Positions 16,604-25,890 are shown, counted from the stretch's first letter. The stretch: 64,000 nt of DNA from Geminicoccaceae bacterium (GCA_020638495.1 JACKIN010000006.1:165388-229387), one strand, 5' to 3'. Made by a program: numbers and translations. Notes: generated by a model not told the origin, from the sequence alone.

Positions 16604-17596
16604 ATGCAGCGACGGACGTTCGGTGGCCTGGCGGCTGCCCTGGGGATGGGCCTGATGGCTTCGACCGCGATGGCGCAGGACATGCCGCGCATGGGCGTGG
16701 TGGTGAAGATCGGCGGCATTCCCTGGTTCAACGCCATGGAGGTCGGCATCCAGGAGCAGGGCAAGGAGCTGGGCTGGGATGCCTGGATGGTGGGCCCCAC
16801 CAGCGCCGACCCGGCCCTCCAGGTGCGCGCCGTCGAGGACCTGATCGCCCAGGGGGTGGACGCGATCGGCGTGGTGCCGAACGATGCCGAGGTGCTCGAG
16901 CCGGTCCTGGCCCGGGCGCGCGAGCAGGGGATCATCGTGATCACCCATGAGAGTCCGAACCAGCAGAACGTCGACTGGAACTTCGAGATGGCCTCGCTCG
17001 AGGGCTTCGGCGAGGCGCACGCCAAGCTGTTCGCCGAGGCCACGGGCGGCGAGGGCGAGTACGCGCTCTATGTGGGCTCGCTCACCGTGCCGGCGCACAA
17101 TGCCTGGGCCGACGCGGCGGTGGCCTATCTGGAGGCCAATTATCCGAACATGACGCTGGTCGCCGACCGCTTCGGGGTCGCCGAGAGCGTCGACGATTCA
17201 CGCAGCACCGCCCTCGACCTGATGCGCGCGCATCCCGAGCTCAAGGGCTTCCTCGCCTTCGGCAGCCAGGGGCCGATCGGGGCGGGCCGGGCCGTCGACG
17301 AGCGGCGCAAGGGCGGCGAGATCGCCGTGGTCGGGCCGTTCTCGCCGGGCCAGGGGCAGCGGCTGGTGCATGACGGGGTGATCAGCGGCGGCTTCATGTG
17401 GAACCCGATGGAGGCCGGCCGGGTCTTCGTCACCATCGCCGACATGCTGAAGAAGGGTGAGCCGATCGAGGACGGCACCGAGATTCCCGGTCTCGGGGTG
17501 GTCTCGCCGGACGCCGAGACGCACAACATCATCGTCGACGCGCTCGTGACCCTGAACAAGGACACGGTCGACGAGCTTGCCGACATGGGGCTTTGA
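16604..17596 (+). CDS. ABC transporter substrate-binding protein, LsrB/RhaS-like
   Basis: A 330-residue receptor with signal peptide MQRRTFGGLAAALGMGLMAS ending near TAMA/Q. The two leading arginines followed by T-F resemble a Tat signal but lack the full consensus. The mature protein follows the autoinducer-2/rhamnose group of periplasmic binding proteins: GIQEQGKELGWDAWMVGPTS, VRAVEDLIAQGVDAIGVVPN and GGFMWNPMEAGRVFVTIADM. The ribosome-binding site GGGAGG lies close to the ATG. The ligand might be a sugar or a furanosyl signal; family resemblance alone does not settle it. Confidence 0.88.
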   Translation: MQRRTFGGLAAALGMGLMASTAMAQDMPRMGVVVKIGGIPWFNAMEVGIQEQGKELGWDAWMVGPTSADPALQVRAVEDLIAQGVDAIGVVPNDAEVLEPVLARAREQGIIVITHESPNQQNVDWNFEMASLEGFGEAHAKLFAEATGGEGEYALYVGSLTVPAHNAWADAAVAYLEANYPNMTLVADRFGVAESVDDSRSTALDLMRAHPELKGFLAFGSQGPIGAGRAVDERRKGGEIAVVGPFSPGQGQRLVHDGVISGGFMWNPMEAGRVFVTIADMLKKGEPIEDGTEIPGLGVVSPDAETHNIIVDALVTLNKDTVDELADMGL

Positions 17597-17600
17597 GGCG

Positions 17601-19112
17601 GTGCGGGGCGGCGCCACCGACGCCGCCCCGCGCATCCTGGCGGTCGAGCACGTCTCCAAGGTCTTCGGCGGCGTGCAGGCGCTCGTCGACGTCGATTTCG
17701 ACGTGCTCGAGGGCGAGGTGCACTGCCTCGCCGGCGAGAACGGCTGCGGCAAGAGCACGCTGATCAAGATCGTCAGCGGCGTGCATGCGCCGGAGCCCGG
17801 CGCCGTGCTGCGCTTCGCCGGCGAGCGGGTCGAGGGGCTGACGCCGGTGACCGCCCGGCGGCTCGGCATCCAGGTGATCTGGCAGGATCTCGCCCTCTTT
17901 CCGGAGATGACGGTCGCCGAGAACATCGCGTTCGAGGCCAATCTCGGCGGCCGGCCGCGCTGGGTCGACTACGGGGCGATGCGCCGGACGGCGGCACAGG
18001 TGCTCGAACGCCTCGGGGTGACGCTGCCGACCGGCCGGCCCTTGCGCGAGCTCGGCATCGCCCAGCGCCAGGTGGTGGCGATCGCCCGCGCGCTCGTCGC
18101 CGAGGCGCGCCTCGTCTTCATGGACGAGCCGACGGCCTCGCTCACCCAGGCCGAGACCCGGGCGCTCTTCGAGGTGGTGCACCGGCTGAAGGCCGATGGC
18201 ATCGCCACGGTCTTCGTCAGCCATCGCCTGGCCGAGGTGCTGGAGATCGCCGAGCGGGTGACGGTGCTCAGGGACGGGCGCATGGTCGGCGTCTATCCGG
18301 CGGCCGAGCTGACCCAGAACCGGCTCGCCGAGCTGATGACCGGCGAGGCGCACGAGGCGGTGGTCAGGGCGCAGGACCGGAGCGCGGGGCGTGTCGTCCT
18401 GGAGGTCGAGGGTCTGGCCCGGGCCGGCGAGTACGAGGACGTCAGCTTCAGCCTGCACGCGGGCGAGATCCTGGGCATCACCGGGCTGCTCGGCGCCGGG
18501 CGGACCGAGGTGGCGGCGACGCTCTTCGGGCTGACGTCGCCGGATCGGGGTGATATCCGCCTCGACGGCCGGGAGCTTCGCCTGGGCTCGAACCGCGACG
18601 CGATCCGTTCCGGCATCGCCTATGTCTCGGAGGATCGCCTTTCGCTCGGCCTCGTCCAGCCGCAGTCGATCTCGCGCAACATCGCGATCACCGTGCTCGA
18701 CCGCCTGCTCGGCCTCCTCGGCCTGCTCGATCCGGAAAAGGAGCGCCGGCTGGTGGCCGGCTGGGTCGACCGGCTCAAGATCAGGATCGGCCGGCCGGAG
18801 GATGCCGTGGCCACGCTCTCCGGCGGCAACCAGCAGCGGGTGGTGCTGGCCAAGTGGCTGGCCACCGAGCCGCGCCTGCTGATCCTCGATTCGCCCACGG
18901 TCGGGGTCGACATCGGCGCCCGGGCGGGGATCTTCCAGATCGTCCGCGAGCTGGCGGCGAGCGGCCTCGCCATCCTGATGATCTCCGACGAGATCCCCGA
19001 GCTCTACCACAATGCCGACCGCATCCTGCACATGCGCGCCGGACGACTCATTGGCGAGTTCCAGCCCGGCGAGGCGCCGATCGAGGCGATCGAGGCGGCC
19101 GTCCATGCCTGA
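17601..19112 (+). CDS. sugar ABC transporter ATP-binding protein (two ABC domains)
   Basis: A tandem ATPase of about 503 residues. Walker A of domain 1 is GENGCGKST. The domain 1 signature is weak (LGIAQRQVV), with Walker B LVFMDEPTASL. Domain 2 keeps the degenerate P-loop region LLGAGRTEV, the full signature LSGGNQQRV and LLILDSPTVGVD. I give the GTG at 17601, just after the stop of the binding-protein gene. An in-frame TTG at 17577, inside the end of that gene, is an alternative that adds eight residues. Its end overlaps the following permease by eight bases. Confidence 0.9.
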   Translation: MRGGATDAAPRILAVEHVSKVFGGVQALVDVDFDVLEGEVHCLAGENGCGKSTLIKIVSGVHAPEPGAVLRFAGERVEGLTPVTARRLGIQVIWQDLALFPEMTVAENIAFEANLGGRPRWVDYGAMRRTAAQVLERLGVTLPTGRPLRELGIAQRQVVAIARALVAEARLVFMDEPTASLTQAETRALFEVVHRLKADGIATVFVSHRLAEVLEIAERVTVLRDGRMVGVYPAAELTQNRLAELMTGEAHEAVVRAQDRSAGRVVLEVEGLARAGEYEDVSFSLHAGEILGITGLLGAGRTEVAATLFGLTSPDRGDIRLDGRELRLGSNRDAIRSGIAYVSEDRLSLGLVQPQSISRNIAITVLDRLLGLLGLLDPEKERRLVAGWVDRLKIRIGRPEDAVATLSGGNQQRVVLAKWLATEPRLLILDSPTVGVDIGARAGIFQIVRELAASGLAILMISDEIPELYHNADRILHMRAGRLIGEFQPGEAPIEAIEAAVHA

Positions 19113-20151
19113 GCCAGGAATGCCCGGAGCCGGGCGGCGCTGGCTGCCGCGCTCGACCGAGGGGTGGCTCACCCTCGTCATCCTCGTTTTCGGTGGCGTT
19201 CTCGGGCTCGCCACCGACACGTTTTTGACCTTCGCCAACCTCTTCGATCTTCTGAACATCAGCGCCTTCAACGCGATCATGGCGGTCGGCCTCCTGGTCG
19301 TGCTGGTGGCGGGCGGCATCGACATCTCGTTCGCGGTCGCCGCGTCCGTCGTCCAGTACCTTACCGCGGTGACGGTCATGCAGCTCGGCGGCGGCAACTG
19401 GGCGATCGGTCTCGTCCTCGCCAGCGCCTTCGGCTTCATGCTCGGGGCCATTAACGCCTCCCTGATCTACTATTTCCGGATCATCTCGATCGTGGTGACC
19501 ATCGCCACCTTCAACATCTTCTTCGGCCTCCTGATGTTCTTCACCCGTGGCCGGTCGATCTACGATCTGCCGGACTGGCTCCTGGACCGGATCATCGTCT
19601 TCGAGTTCGAGACGCCGGGGGGAGATTTCGCGTTCCTGACCCTGCCGGTGGTGGTGATGATGGCGGTCGTCGTCGCCACCTGGCTCTTTCTCAACCGCTC
19701 GAGCCTCGGCCGCCAGCTCTACGCCATGGGCGACAATGCGGAAGGGGCGCGGCGGGTCGGCATCAACATCGCCGCCATGCATTTCCTGGCCTATGGCTGG
19801 CTCGGCGTCTGCGCGGGGATCGGCGGGCTGATGCAGGCGCACTACGTCCAGGAGGTGGTGCCGAACGCGCTCTACGGCCGCGAGCTCGACGTGCTGGCGG
19901 CCGTGGTGCTGGGCGGTGCGCGGCTCGGCGGCGGGCGGGGGACGATCCTGGGGGCACTGCTCGGCGTCACCCTGGTCACCATGACCCAGAACGGGCTGAA
20001 CCTCATGGGCGTGAGCCCCTACGCCTTCCAGATGGTCGTCGGCCTCGTCATTCTCGTCGCCATCACCATGAGCAACCTGGAGGGCCTCGAGGCGTTCATC
20101 CGGCGCTTCCGGTCGGGTCGAGCCCGGGCTGAGGCGGGGCGGCAAGGCTGA
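19105..20151 (+). CDS. ABC transporter permease (CUT2, RbsC family), first
   Basis: A 348-residue permease with about ten hydrophobic segments. The family markers are GGIDISFAVAASVVQYLTAV (about residues 71-90) and GGARLGGGRGTILGALLGV near residue 270. The ATG at 19105 lies inside the last codons of the ATPase gene. An upstream in-frame start is unlikely because it would put charged sequence from the ATPase frame before the first membrane segment. Its stop overlaps the next permease by one base. Confidence 0.9.
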   Translation: MPEPGMPGAGRRWLPRSTEGWLTLVILVFGGVLGLATDTFLTFANLFDLLNISAFNAIMAVGLLVVLVAGGIDISFAVAASVVQYLTAVTVMQLGGGNWAIGLVLASAFGFMLGAINASLIYYFRIISIVVTIATFNIFFGLLMFFTRGRSIYDLPDWLLDRIIVFEFETPGGDFAFLTLPVVVMMAVVVATWLFLNRSSLGRQLYAMGDNAEGARRVGINIAAMHFLAYGWLGVCAGIGGLMQAHYVQEVVPNALYGRELDVLAAVVLGGARLGGGRGTILGALLGVTLVTMTQNGLNLMGVSPYAFQMVVGLVILVAITMSNLEGLEAFIRRFRSGRARAEAGRQG

Positions 20152-21137
20152 TGCGGGCCGCCTTCACCCGGTTGCTGCGCGGCCAGGGCGAGATCCTGGG
20201 ACTGCTCGTCTTCTTCGCCGTCGTGCTCGTCTTCTTCGGCCTGACGACGCCGCGTTTCCTCGCCGCCGGCACCTTCCAGTCGATCGCCTTCCAGCTGCCG
20301 GAGCTGGGTCTCCTCACGCTGGCCATGCTGCTGCCGATCCTGTCGGGCGGGCTCAACCTCGCGATCACCTTCACCGCCAACATCGCCGGGCTCGCCATGG
20401 CCTGGGTCATCCAGCTCGGCGGCGGGCCCGAGGCTGGGCTGATGATGGTGCTGCTCGGCACGGCGGCGGCGCTGGCCGTAGGGGCGCTCGCCGGCGGGGT
20501 GATGGGCGTGGTGGTGGCCTTCGTCGGCGCGCATCCGATCCTCGTCTCGCTGGCGATGATGATCTTCCTGCGCGGTCTCGGCGAGTTCCTGACCCGGGGC
20601 GGCGACATCTCGGGCTTTCCGCCCTTCATCGCCACCATCGGCCACGGCACGGTCTTCGGCATCCCGTTGCCGCTCTTGATCCTGCTCGTGGCGGCGCTCC
20701 TCTGGCAGGTGCTGCTCGGCCGCTCGCGCTTCGGCTTCTCCACCTACATGGCCGGCTCCAACCTGGAGGCGACGCGCTACTCCGGCATCGACACGCGGCG
20801 GGTGCTGGTCCTCGTCTACGTGCTGTCGGGCGTGATGAGTGCGGTCGCCGGCATCCTCATGCTGACCCGCTTCAACTCGGTCCGGGTCGGCCACGGCGAG
20901 GCATACCTGCTGATCACCGTGCTCGCCTGCTTTCTCGGCGGTGTCGACCCCTTCGGCGGGTTCGGCCGGACGGCCGCCGTGGTGCTGGCCCTCGTGATCC
21001 TGCAGACCATCGCCTCCGGGCTCAACCTGATGGGCGCCCACCAGCATCTGGCGACAGCACTCTGGGGTGTCTTTCTGATCGCCGTCATGGTGGGGCGATG
21101 GGTGTGGCAACGCTGGAGCTGGCGAGCGCCGGGGTGA
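20151..21137 (+). CDS. ABC transporter permease (CUT2, RbsC family), second
   Basis: A 328-residue partner permease, coupled by TGATG at 20149-20153. Motifs include LPILSGGLNLAITFTANIAG near residue 65 and CFLGGVDPFGGFGRTAAVVL near residue 262. The usual GGID sequence is replaced by GGLN and the late G-G-x-G-S by a divergent form. This divergence between paired permeases resembles AI-2 (LsrC/LsrD) and rhamnose importers. It is the last gene of the group; the next gene is convergent, 238 bases away. Confidence 0.9.
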   Translation: MRAAFTRLLRGQGEILGLLVFFAVVLVFFGLTTPRFLAAGTFQSIAFQLPELGLLTLAMLLPILSGGLNLAITFTANIAGLAMAWVIQLGGGPEAGLMMVLLGTAAALAVGALAGGVMGVVVAFVGAHPILVSLAMMIFLRGLGEFLTRGGDISGFPPFIATIGHGTVFGIPLPLLILLVAALLWQVLLGRSRFGFSTYMAGSNLEATRYSGIDTRRVLVLVYVLSGVMSAVAGILMLTRFNSVRVGHGEAYLLITVLACFLGGVDPFGGFGRTAAVVLALVILQTIASGLNLMGAHQHLATALWGVFLIAVMVGRWVWQRWSWRAPG

Positions 21138-21375
21138 GCGTGGGGTCGGGCGGCGGTTGCGGGTTTCGGCGGCCGCGTGTCCGATCCGGGCCCCGGCGCT
21201 GCTCGGCGAGCGGCTGTGGCCGGAGGGGCGCTCGGCTGCTGCCTATCCGGACGGAGGGGGCTTCACCCGCGCCTGCCTGCCGCCGCTCAGGCGGGAGAAG
21301 CCGTGCGCCAGCGCCGCGATGGCGCCGATACAGGAAACGCGGCGCCACTCGCCGTCGGTCACCACGTCGAGGCCA

Positions 21376-22266
21376 TCAACGGCTGGCGACGCCACCCATC
21401 TTCTTCAGCGTCCGGAACATGCCGGTGGTCCAGTCGCTGCGGCCGTGGCCGTTGGCCTGGGCGGAGGCGTAGAGCTGCTTGCCGACCGCACCGGTGGCCA
21501 ACGTCACCTGCAGGGCAGCCGCCATGTCGAGGGCGAGGCTCAGGTCCTTCGACGCGAGGTCGAGCATGAAGGCGGGCGAGGGCTCGTCCTTCAGCGCCTT
21601 CTCGGGCCAGGTCGTGGTGATGTGGCCGCGGCCCGCCGGGGTGTGCGAGAGGACCTCGGCCATCACCGGCAGCTCGAGCCCGGCCTTGAGGCCCATGGCG
21701 AGGCCCTCGGCGGTGGCGAGGTTGACGACGGCCGAGATGTAGTTGTTGACCAGCTTCATGGCCGCACCGGTGCCGAGCGGGCCGCAGATCGTCACCATCT
21801 CGCCCATGGCCATGAGCAGTGGGCGGACGCGCTCGATGTCGGCGGGCTCGCCGCCCACCATGAAGGTGGAGGTGCCGGTGACGGCATGGGCCGAGGTGCG
21901 GCCGACCGGGGCATCGACCATGCCGACACCCTGCGCCTTCAGCCGCTCGCCGATCCGCTTCGTCTCGGTCGGCAGGATGGTGCTCATGTCGACGACGATG
22001 CTGCCCTCGGCGATCGTCTCGGCGATGCCGTTCGGGCCGAAGACCGCCTCCTCGACGATCTTGCCGATCGGCAGCATGGTGAAGACGATCTCCTTGCCCT
22101 TCGCCACGGCCGCCGGGCTCGCGGCACCCCTGGCCCCGTCGGCGACGAGTGCCGCGACCGCGTCCTCGGCGATGTCGAAGACCTCGAGCTGGTGCCCGGC
22201 GCGCATCAGGTTGCGGCTCATGGCCCCCCCCATCTGCCCGAGTCCGACGAATCCGATGGTGGCCAT
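21376..22266 (-). CDS. NAD(P)-dependent beta-hydroxyacid dehydrogenase (3-hydroxyisobutyrate dehydrogenase family)
   Basis: A 296-residue enzyme from the ATG at 22266, preceded by GGGGGAGAG. The Rossmann motif is IGFVGLGQMGGAMSRNL at the N-terminus. The substrate-binding signature appears as DAPVGRTSAHAVTGTSTFMV near residue 120, where the more usual form has G-G instead of R-T. The catalytic lysine is in GAAMKLVNNYI (about residue 170). Family members oxidise 3-hydroxyisobutyrate, tartronate semialdehyde/glycerate or succinic semialdehyde analogues. The carbon source cannot be named from sequence, but the sugar importers on both sides fit a role in sugar-acid breakdown. Confidence 0.9.
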   Translation of the reverse strand: MATIGFVGLGQMGGAMSRNLMRAGHQLEVFDIAEDAVAALVADGARGAASPAAVAKGKEIVFTMLPIGKIVEEAVFGPNGIAETIAEGSIVVDMSTILPTETKRIGERLKAQGVGMVDAPVGRTSAHAVTGTSTFMVGGEPADIERVRPLLMAMGEMVTICGPLGTGAAMKLVNNYISAVVNLATAEGLAMGLKAGLELPVMAEVLSHTPAGRGHITTTWPEKALKDEPSPAFMLDLASKDLSLALDMAAALQVTLATGAVGKQLYASAQANGHGRSDWTTGMFRTLKKMGGVASR

Positions 22267-22297
22267 GCGCTCTCTCCCCCGCTGATGGGCCGGCTCG

Positions 22298-23572
22298 TCA
22301 GCCGGCGGTCTGGGCCGGGTGATCGGCCATGCGCGGCGCCGGGTCAACGCCTGTGAGGGCGGGTGCCGGTGGTCGCACGGCGCCGACCCTCGGATGGATG
22401 CGGCGGGCGAGGGTGGCGACGCCGAACATCAGGAACCCGCCGATGACGAAGACGGCAGAGAGGTCGAAGACGCGCAGCACGAGGCCGAGCGTGCCCGGGG
22501 TGACGAGGTCGGCGGCATCGCGGTAGGTGCTGTAGACGGCCGTCATGTTGCCCCGCTCGCGGCCGTGCACCGCGGCGAAGAAGAGCCGGTTGCCGCAGGC
22601 GTCGAGCACCACCATCGCCACCGAGGCGGCCATGAGGAAGCCCGCGCCCAGCCAGGGCAGGGCGAAGCTCGGGGCGATCGCCAGCGTCATGACCCCGCTC
22701 AGGGTGAAGCCGGTGATGAAGACCCGCCTGAGCCCGAAGCGGCGCACGACCCGACCCCAGAGCGGCATCAGGAAAAGCGTGCCGGTGCCGATCGAGACGA
22801 GCAGCCCGCCCGCCATCTCGCCGAGCCCGGTGGTCACGGCATAGATCGGGGTGAAGATGTAGAAGATCGACCACCAGCAATTGCGCCCGGTGGCGATCAG
22901 CCATGCCAGGACGAGCCGCGGCTGGCTGGCGAAGCGGCGGATGTTCTGCAGGGCGCCGGGTGCCGCATTGGCGCGGCCGGTGGTCAGCACCGCCGTTTCG
23001 GTGAGCCTGAGGAACCAGAAATAGGCGAAGAGCGTGAGGGAGGTTGCGGCACTCAGGAGGAGTGGCAGCCATGCCCCGAAACGGAGCTGCAGCCAGACGC
23101 CGAGGGCAGGGCCGATGGTCCAGGCGGTGGCCGAGTAGAGCATCCGCAGGGGCTCGGAATGGGCGAGGTCGTGCCTGGCGATGACATCCATGATGTAGAG
23201 GCTGAGGCCGATGGTCAGCGCCACCACGCCGAGCACCCGGCAGGCGAGGCCGAGCGTCAGGGCGAGGATCCCGTCGAACGCGAGGAGCAGGGCGGCGGCG
23301 GCGAGCAGCAGGGCGCCGCCCGAGTAGACATAGCGCCGGGCGGTGCGGCGCACGAGCCAGGGGATCAGGAGACTGCCGAACAGCCCGGCGAGGCTGCCGA
23401 GGAAGAAGACCAGGCTGACGCTCTGCGGCTCGCCGAGCAGGGCCAGCGCCTGCAGCGGGAGGATGCTGGTCAGGATGGCTCGCGAGAAGGATTCGAGCGC
23501 GTAGAGCACGGCGAACGCCTCGGCCCCGGGGGCGGCGACGCGCCGGATCCAGATCGGTTGACGGACCGCCAT
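22298..23572 (-). CDS. MFS transporter
   Basis: A 424-residue membrane protein with about twelve hydrophobic segments in two halves. The start at 23572 (MAVRQPIWIRRV) places about 20 residues before the first segment; the frame is open upstream but reads as non-membrane, atypical sequence. The major-facilitator loop between segments 2 and 3 appears as PWLVRRTARRYVYSGG, and the equivalent in the second half is LWGRVVRRFGLRRVFITGF. Cargo is unknown. The gene follows the dehydrogenase in the same direction, upstream of it in transcription (31-base gap). Confidence 0.85.
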   Translation of the reverse strand: MAVRQPIWIRRVAAPGAEAFAVLYALESFSRAILTSILPLQALALLGEPQSVSLVFFLGSLAGLFGSLLIPWLVRRTARRYVYSGGALLLAAAALLLAFDGILALTLGLACRVLGVVALTIGLSLYIMDVIARHDLAHSEPLRMLYSATAWTIGPALGVWLQLRFGAWLPLLLSAATSLTLFAYFWFLRLTETAVLTTGRANAAPGALQNIRRFASQPRLVLAWLIATGRNCWWSIFYIFTPIYAVTTGLGEMAGGLLVSIGTGTLFLMPLWGRVVRRFGLRRVFITGFTLSGVMTLAIAPSFALPWLGAGFLMAASVAMVVLDACGNRLFFAAVHGRERGNMTAVYSTYRDAADLVTPGTLGLVLRVFDLSAVFVIGGFLMFGVATLARRIHPRVGAVRPPAPALTGVDPAPRMADHPAQTAG

Positions 23573-23723
23573 CGAAACGAGACTCCAGCACGCCGCACGA
23601 AATACGGGCGGCGGACGCGCCGGTATCGCGTTGCCCGCTGCCTGACAAGAGCCGATATCGCAAAGCTTGCCGGCGACCCCGGCAGCATGCTGAATGAGCC
23701 CTGAAGCGCACTGGAGAACAGCC

Positions 23724-24443
23724 TTGCCGCTGCCGCGCACCGGCTCCATCGTCGTCCTGACCGGGGCGGGCATCTCGGCCGAATCCGGCCTCGCCACGTT
23801 CCGCGGCGCCGGCGGCCTATGGGAGGGGCACCGGGCCGAGGAGGTGGCGACCCCCGAGGCGTTCGCTCGCGATCCGGCGCTGGTGCATCGCTTCTACAAC
23901 ATGCGCCGCCGCCAGCTCGCCGACCCCGCCATCCAGCCCAATGCGGCGCATCGGGCCCTGGCGCGGCTGGCGCGGGCATGGCGGGGCGGCTGCCTGCTGG
24001 TGACGCAGAATGTCGACGACCTGCACGAGCGGGCCGGCAGCCACGACGTCGTGCACCTGCATGGCGAGCTCAGGCGCGTGCGCTGCACCGCCTGCAGCGA
24101 GGAGCGCCTCTGGCTGCGCGACCTCGAGGCCAAGACACCTTGCCCGGCCTGTGGCACTTTCGGCGGGCTGCGGCCGGCGATCGTCTGGTTCGGCGAGATG
24201 CCGCTCCACATGGAGCGGATCACGGCTGCCCTGCAGTCATGCGCCCTCTTCCTCGCCATCGGCACCTCGGGCCTCGTCTACCCGGCCGCCGGCTTCGTCG
24301 CCCTGGTGCGCGATCGCGGCCGGGCGCACACGATCGAGCTCAATCTCGAGCCATCCGCCGTGCGCTCGGACTTCGCCGAGGCGCGCCATGGCCCGGCGGG
24401 CACCACCGTGCCGGCGCTGGTCGACGAGCTGCTGGCTCTTTGA
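23724..24443 (+). CDS. cobB: Sir2-family NAD-dependent protein deacylase, class III (CobB-like)
   Basis: A sirtuin of 239 residues. NAD-binding motifs are GAGISAESGLATFRG and TQNVDDLHERAG, and the catalytic His is in HLHGEL. The four zinc cysteines come as C-T-A-C and C-P-A-C. The sequence FYNMRRRQL holds the Tyr-x-x-Arg pair that marks class III (SIRT5/CobB-type) enzymes, which remove succinyl and other acidic acyl groups as well as acetyl from lysine. I prefer the TTG at 23724 because GGAG lies seven bases upstream and the protein then starts close to the first strand. An ATG at 23694 adds ten residues. Confidence 0.92.
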   Translation: MPLPRTGSIVVLTGAGISAESGLATFRGAGGLWEGHRAEEVATPEAFARDPALVHRFYNMRRRQLADPAIQPNAAHRALARLARAWRGGCLLVTQNVDDLHERAGSHDVVHLHGELRRVRCTACSEERLWLRDLEAKTPCPACGTFGGLRPAIVWFGEMPLHMERITAALQSCALFLAIGTSGLVYPAAGFVALVRDRGRAHTIELNLEPSAVRSDFAEARHGPAGTTVPALVDELLAL

Positions 24444-24456
24444 TGCTGGGAAAGCG

Positions 24457-25581
24457 ATGATCGATCCCGTGAAGCTGACCATCGAGCTGATCGCCCGGGA
24501 TACCCGCGTGCCGGAAGGCAACGAGGCGCAGTCCATCCAGGCCCTGCAGATGCTGCTCGAGAACGCCGGCTTTTCGTGCCATGGCGTCGACTTGGCGCCG
24601 GGCCGGCCCAACCTCGTCGCCCGGCTGGACCCCTTGGGCAGCGGTGCTCCCGCCATCGCCTTCACCGGCCATCTCGACGTCGTGCCGCTCGGCGAGGCGC
24701 CCTGGACCCGCCAGCCCTTCGCCGGCGAGATCGAGGCCGGCCGGCTCTACGGCCGGGGTGCCAGCGACATGAAGAGCGGCGTCGCCGCCATCGTCGCGGC
24801 AGCGCTCCGCCATGCCCGGGAGGGCGGCGAGGCGCCGGTCGAGATCGTCCTGACCTCGGCCGAGGAGGTCGGGCTCGAAGGGGCCAAGGTGCTGGCCGAC
24901 CGGCCGGGCGCTCTCGGCCGTGCCGCGGCCCTGGTGGTGGCCGAGCCGACCGCCAATCGCCCGGCCTTCGGCAATCGCGGCAACCTCTGGCTGGATGTGC
25001 ATTTCAAGGGCAAGACCGCCCATGCGAGCGAGCCCGAGAAGGGCAGGAACGCGCTCCTTGCCGCCTGCCTCGCGGCCGAGCGCTTCGCCGCCTACGATTT
25101 CGGCGGGGCGCGTCATCCGCTGCTCGGCCGGTCGACCGTCAATGTCGCCATCATGCGCGCCGGGGCGAACTACAATTCCGTGCCGGACCGGGCGCGGCTC
25201 GGCCTCGACATGCGGCTGCTGCCGGGCACCGACATCGACGCGTTGCTCGTGGAGCTGGCGGGCCTCGCCGGGCCGGATGCGAGCCTCGAGGAGATCATCC
25301 GCCTGCCCGGCTCCTGGACCGAGCCCACCGATCCCTGGATGGCGTCGGCGATCGGCATCGCGGCTGGGATCACCGGCGCCAACGACGTCATGGGGGCAGT
25401 CCCGTTCAACACCGACGGCTCGCTCCTGGCCCCGGCCTATGGCGGCATTCCGTCGCTGATCCTCGGCCCCGGCGAGCCGGGCCAGGCGCACCAGACGGAC
25501 GAGTGGTGCGAGGTGGCGCGGATCGAGGAGGCGGCCGCCATCTACCTCGAGCTGATGCGGCGGTTCACGCCGCCCGGCTGA
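24457..25581 (+). CDS. M20-family metallopeptidase (ArgE/DapE-like deacylase)
   Basis: A 374-residue M20 zinc hydrolase. Metal ligands are visible in TGHLDVVP (His, with the following Asp), GRGASDMKSG (bridging Asp), TSAEEVGLEG (Glu-Glu) and the late His in GQAHQTDEW. A dimerisation/lid domain carries KTAHASEPEKGRNALLAA. The closest known reactions are removal of acetyl from N-acetylornithine or of succinyl from N-succinyl-diaminopimelate; substrate choice is not clear. It starts 13 bases after the sirtuin gene and is very likely cotranscribed with it. Confidence 0.9.
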   Translation: MIDPVKLTIELIARDTRVPEGNEAQSIQALQMLLENAGFSCHGVDLAPGRPNLVARLDPLGSGAPAIAFTGHLDVVPLGEAPWTRQPFAGEIEAGRLYGRGASDMKSGVAAIVAAALRHAREGGEAPVEIVLTSAEEVGLEGAKVLADRPGALGRAAALVVAEPTANRPAFGNRGNLWLDVHFKGKTAHASEPEKGRNALLAACLAAERFAAYDFGGARHPLLGRSTVNVAIMRAGANYNSVPDRARLGLDMRLLPGTDIDALLVELAGLAGPDASLEEIIRLPGSWTEPTDPWMASAIGIAAGITGANDVMGAVPFNTDGSLLAPAYGGIPSLILGPGEPGQAHQTDEWCEVARIEEAAAIYLELMRRFTPPG

Positions 25582-25584
25582 GCC

Positions 25585-25890
25585 TCAGTGGTCGGGGTGC
25601 GACCTGGCGAAAGCGGCCTGCTGCTCCGGCGTCGCCGGCGTCTGGTGCTTCGCCTTCCACTCGTCATACGGCATGCCGTAGACGGTCTCGCGCGCCTCCT
25701 CGTAGCCGAGCTCCAGCCCGCGCTCGGCGGCCGCCGCCGCGTACCACTTGGAGAGGCAGTTGCGGCAGAAGCCGGCGAGATTCATGACGTCGATGTTCTG
25801 CACGTCGGGCCGGTCGCGAAAGTGCTGGACGAGCCGGCGAAAGGCCGCGGCCTCGAGCTCGGTTCGGGTGGCTGCGTCGATCTCGGTCAT
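25585..25890 (-). CDS. DUF1244 family protein
   Basis: A 101-residue protein from the ATG at 25890. The sequence VMNLAGFCRNCLSKWY with its C-x2-C pair, and the following ARETVYGMPYDEWKA, are the hallmark of the DUF1244 family, widespread in proteobacteria and of unknown function. The two cysteines could bind metal. The gene is convergent with the M20 gene, with only three bases between the two stop codons. Confidence 0.88.
   Translation of the reverse strand: MTEIDAATRTELEAAAFRRLVQHFRDRPDVQNIDVMNLAGFCRNCLSKWYAAAAAERGLELGYEEARETVYGMPYDEWKAKHQTPATPEQQAAFARSHPDH

Noticed and set aside
21138..21375. Possible small gene between the second CUT2 importer and the dehydrogenase
   Set aside because: The open frames have no ribosome-binding site and read as Arg/Pro/Gly-rich filler; nothing supportable was seen in these 238 bases.
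25576..25590. Palindrome CTGAGCCTCAG between the M20 and DUF1244 genes
   Set aside because: It results from two convergent stop codons (TGA and TCA) three bases apart; too short for a terminator and without flanking stem.
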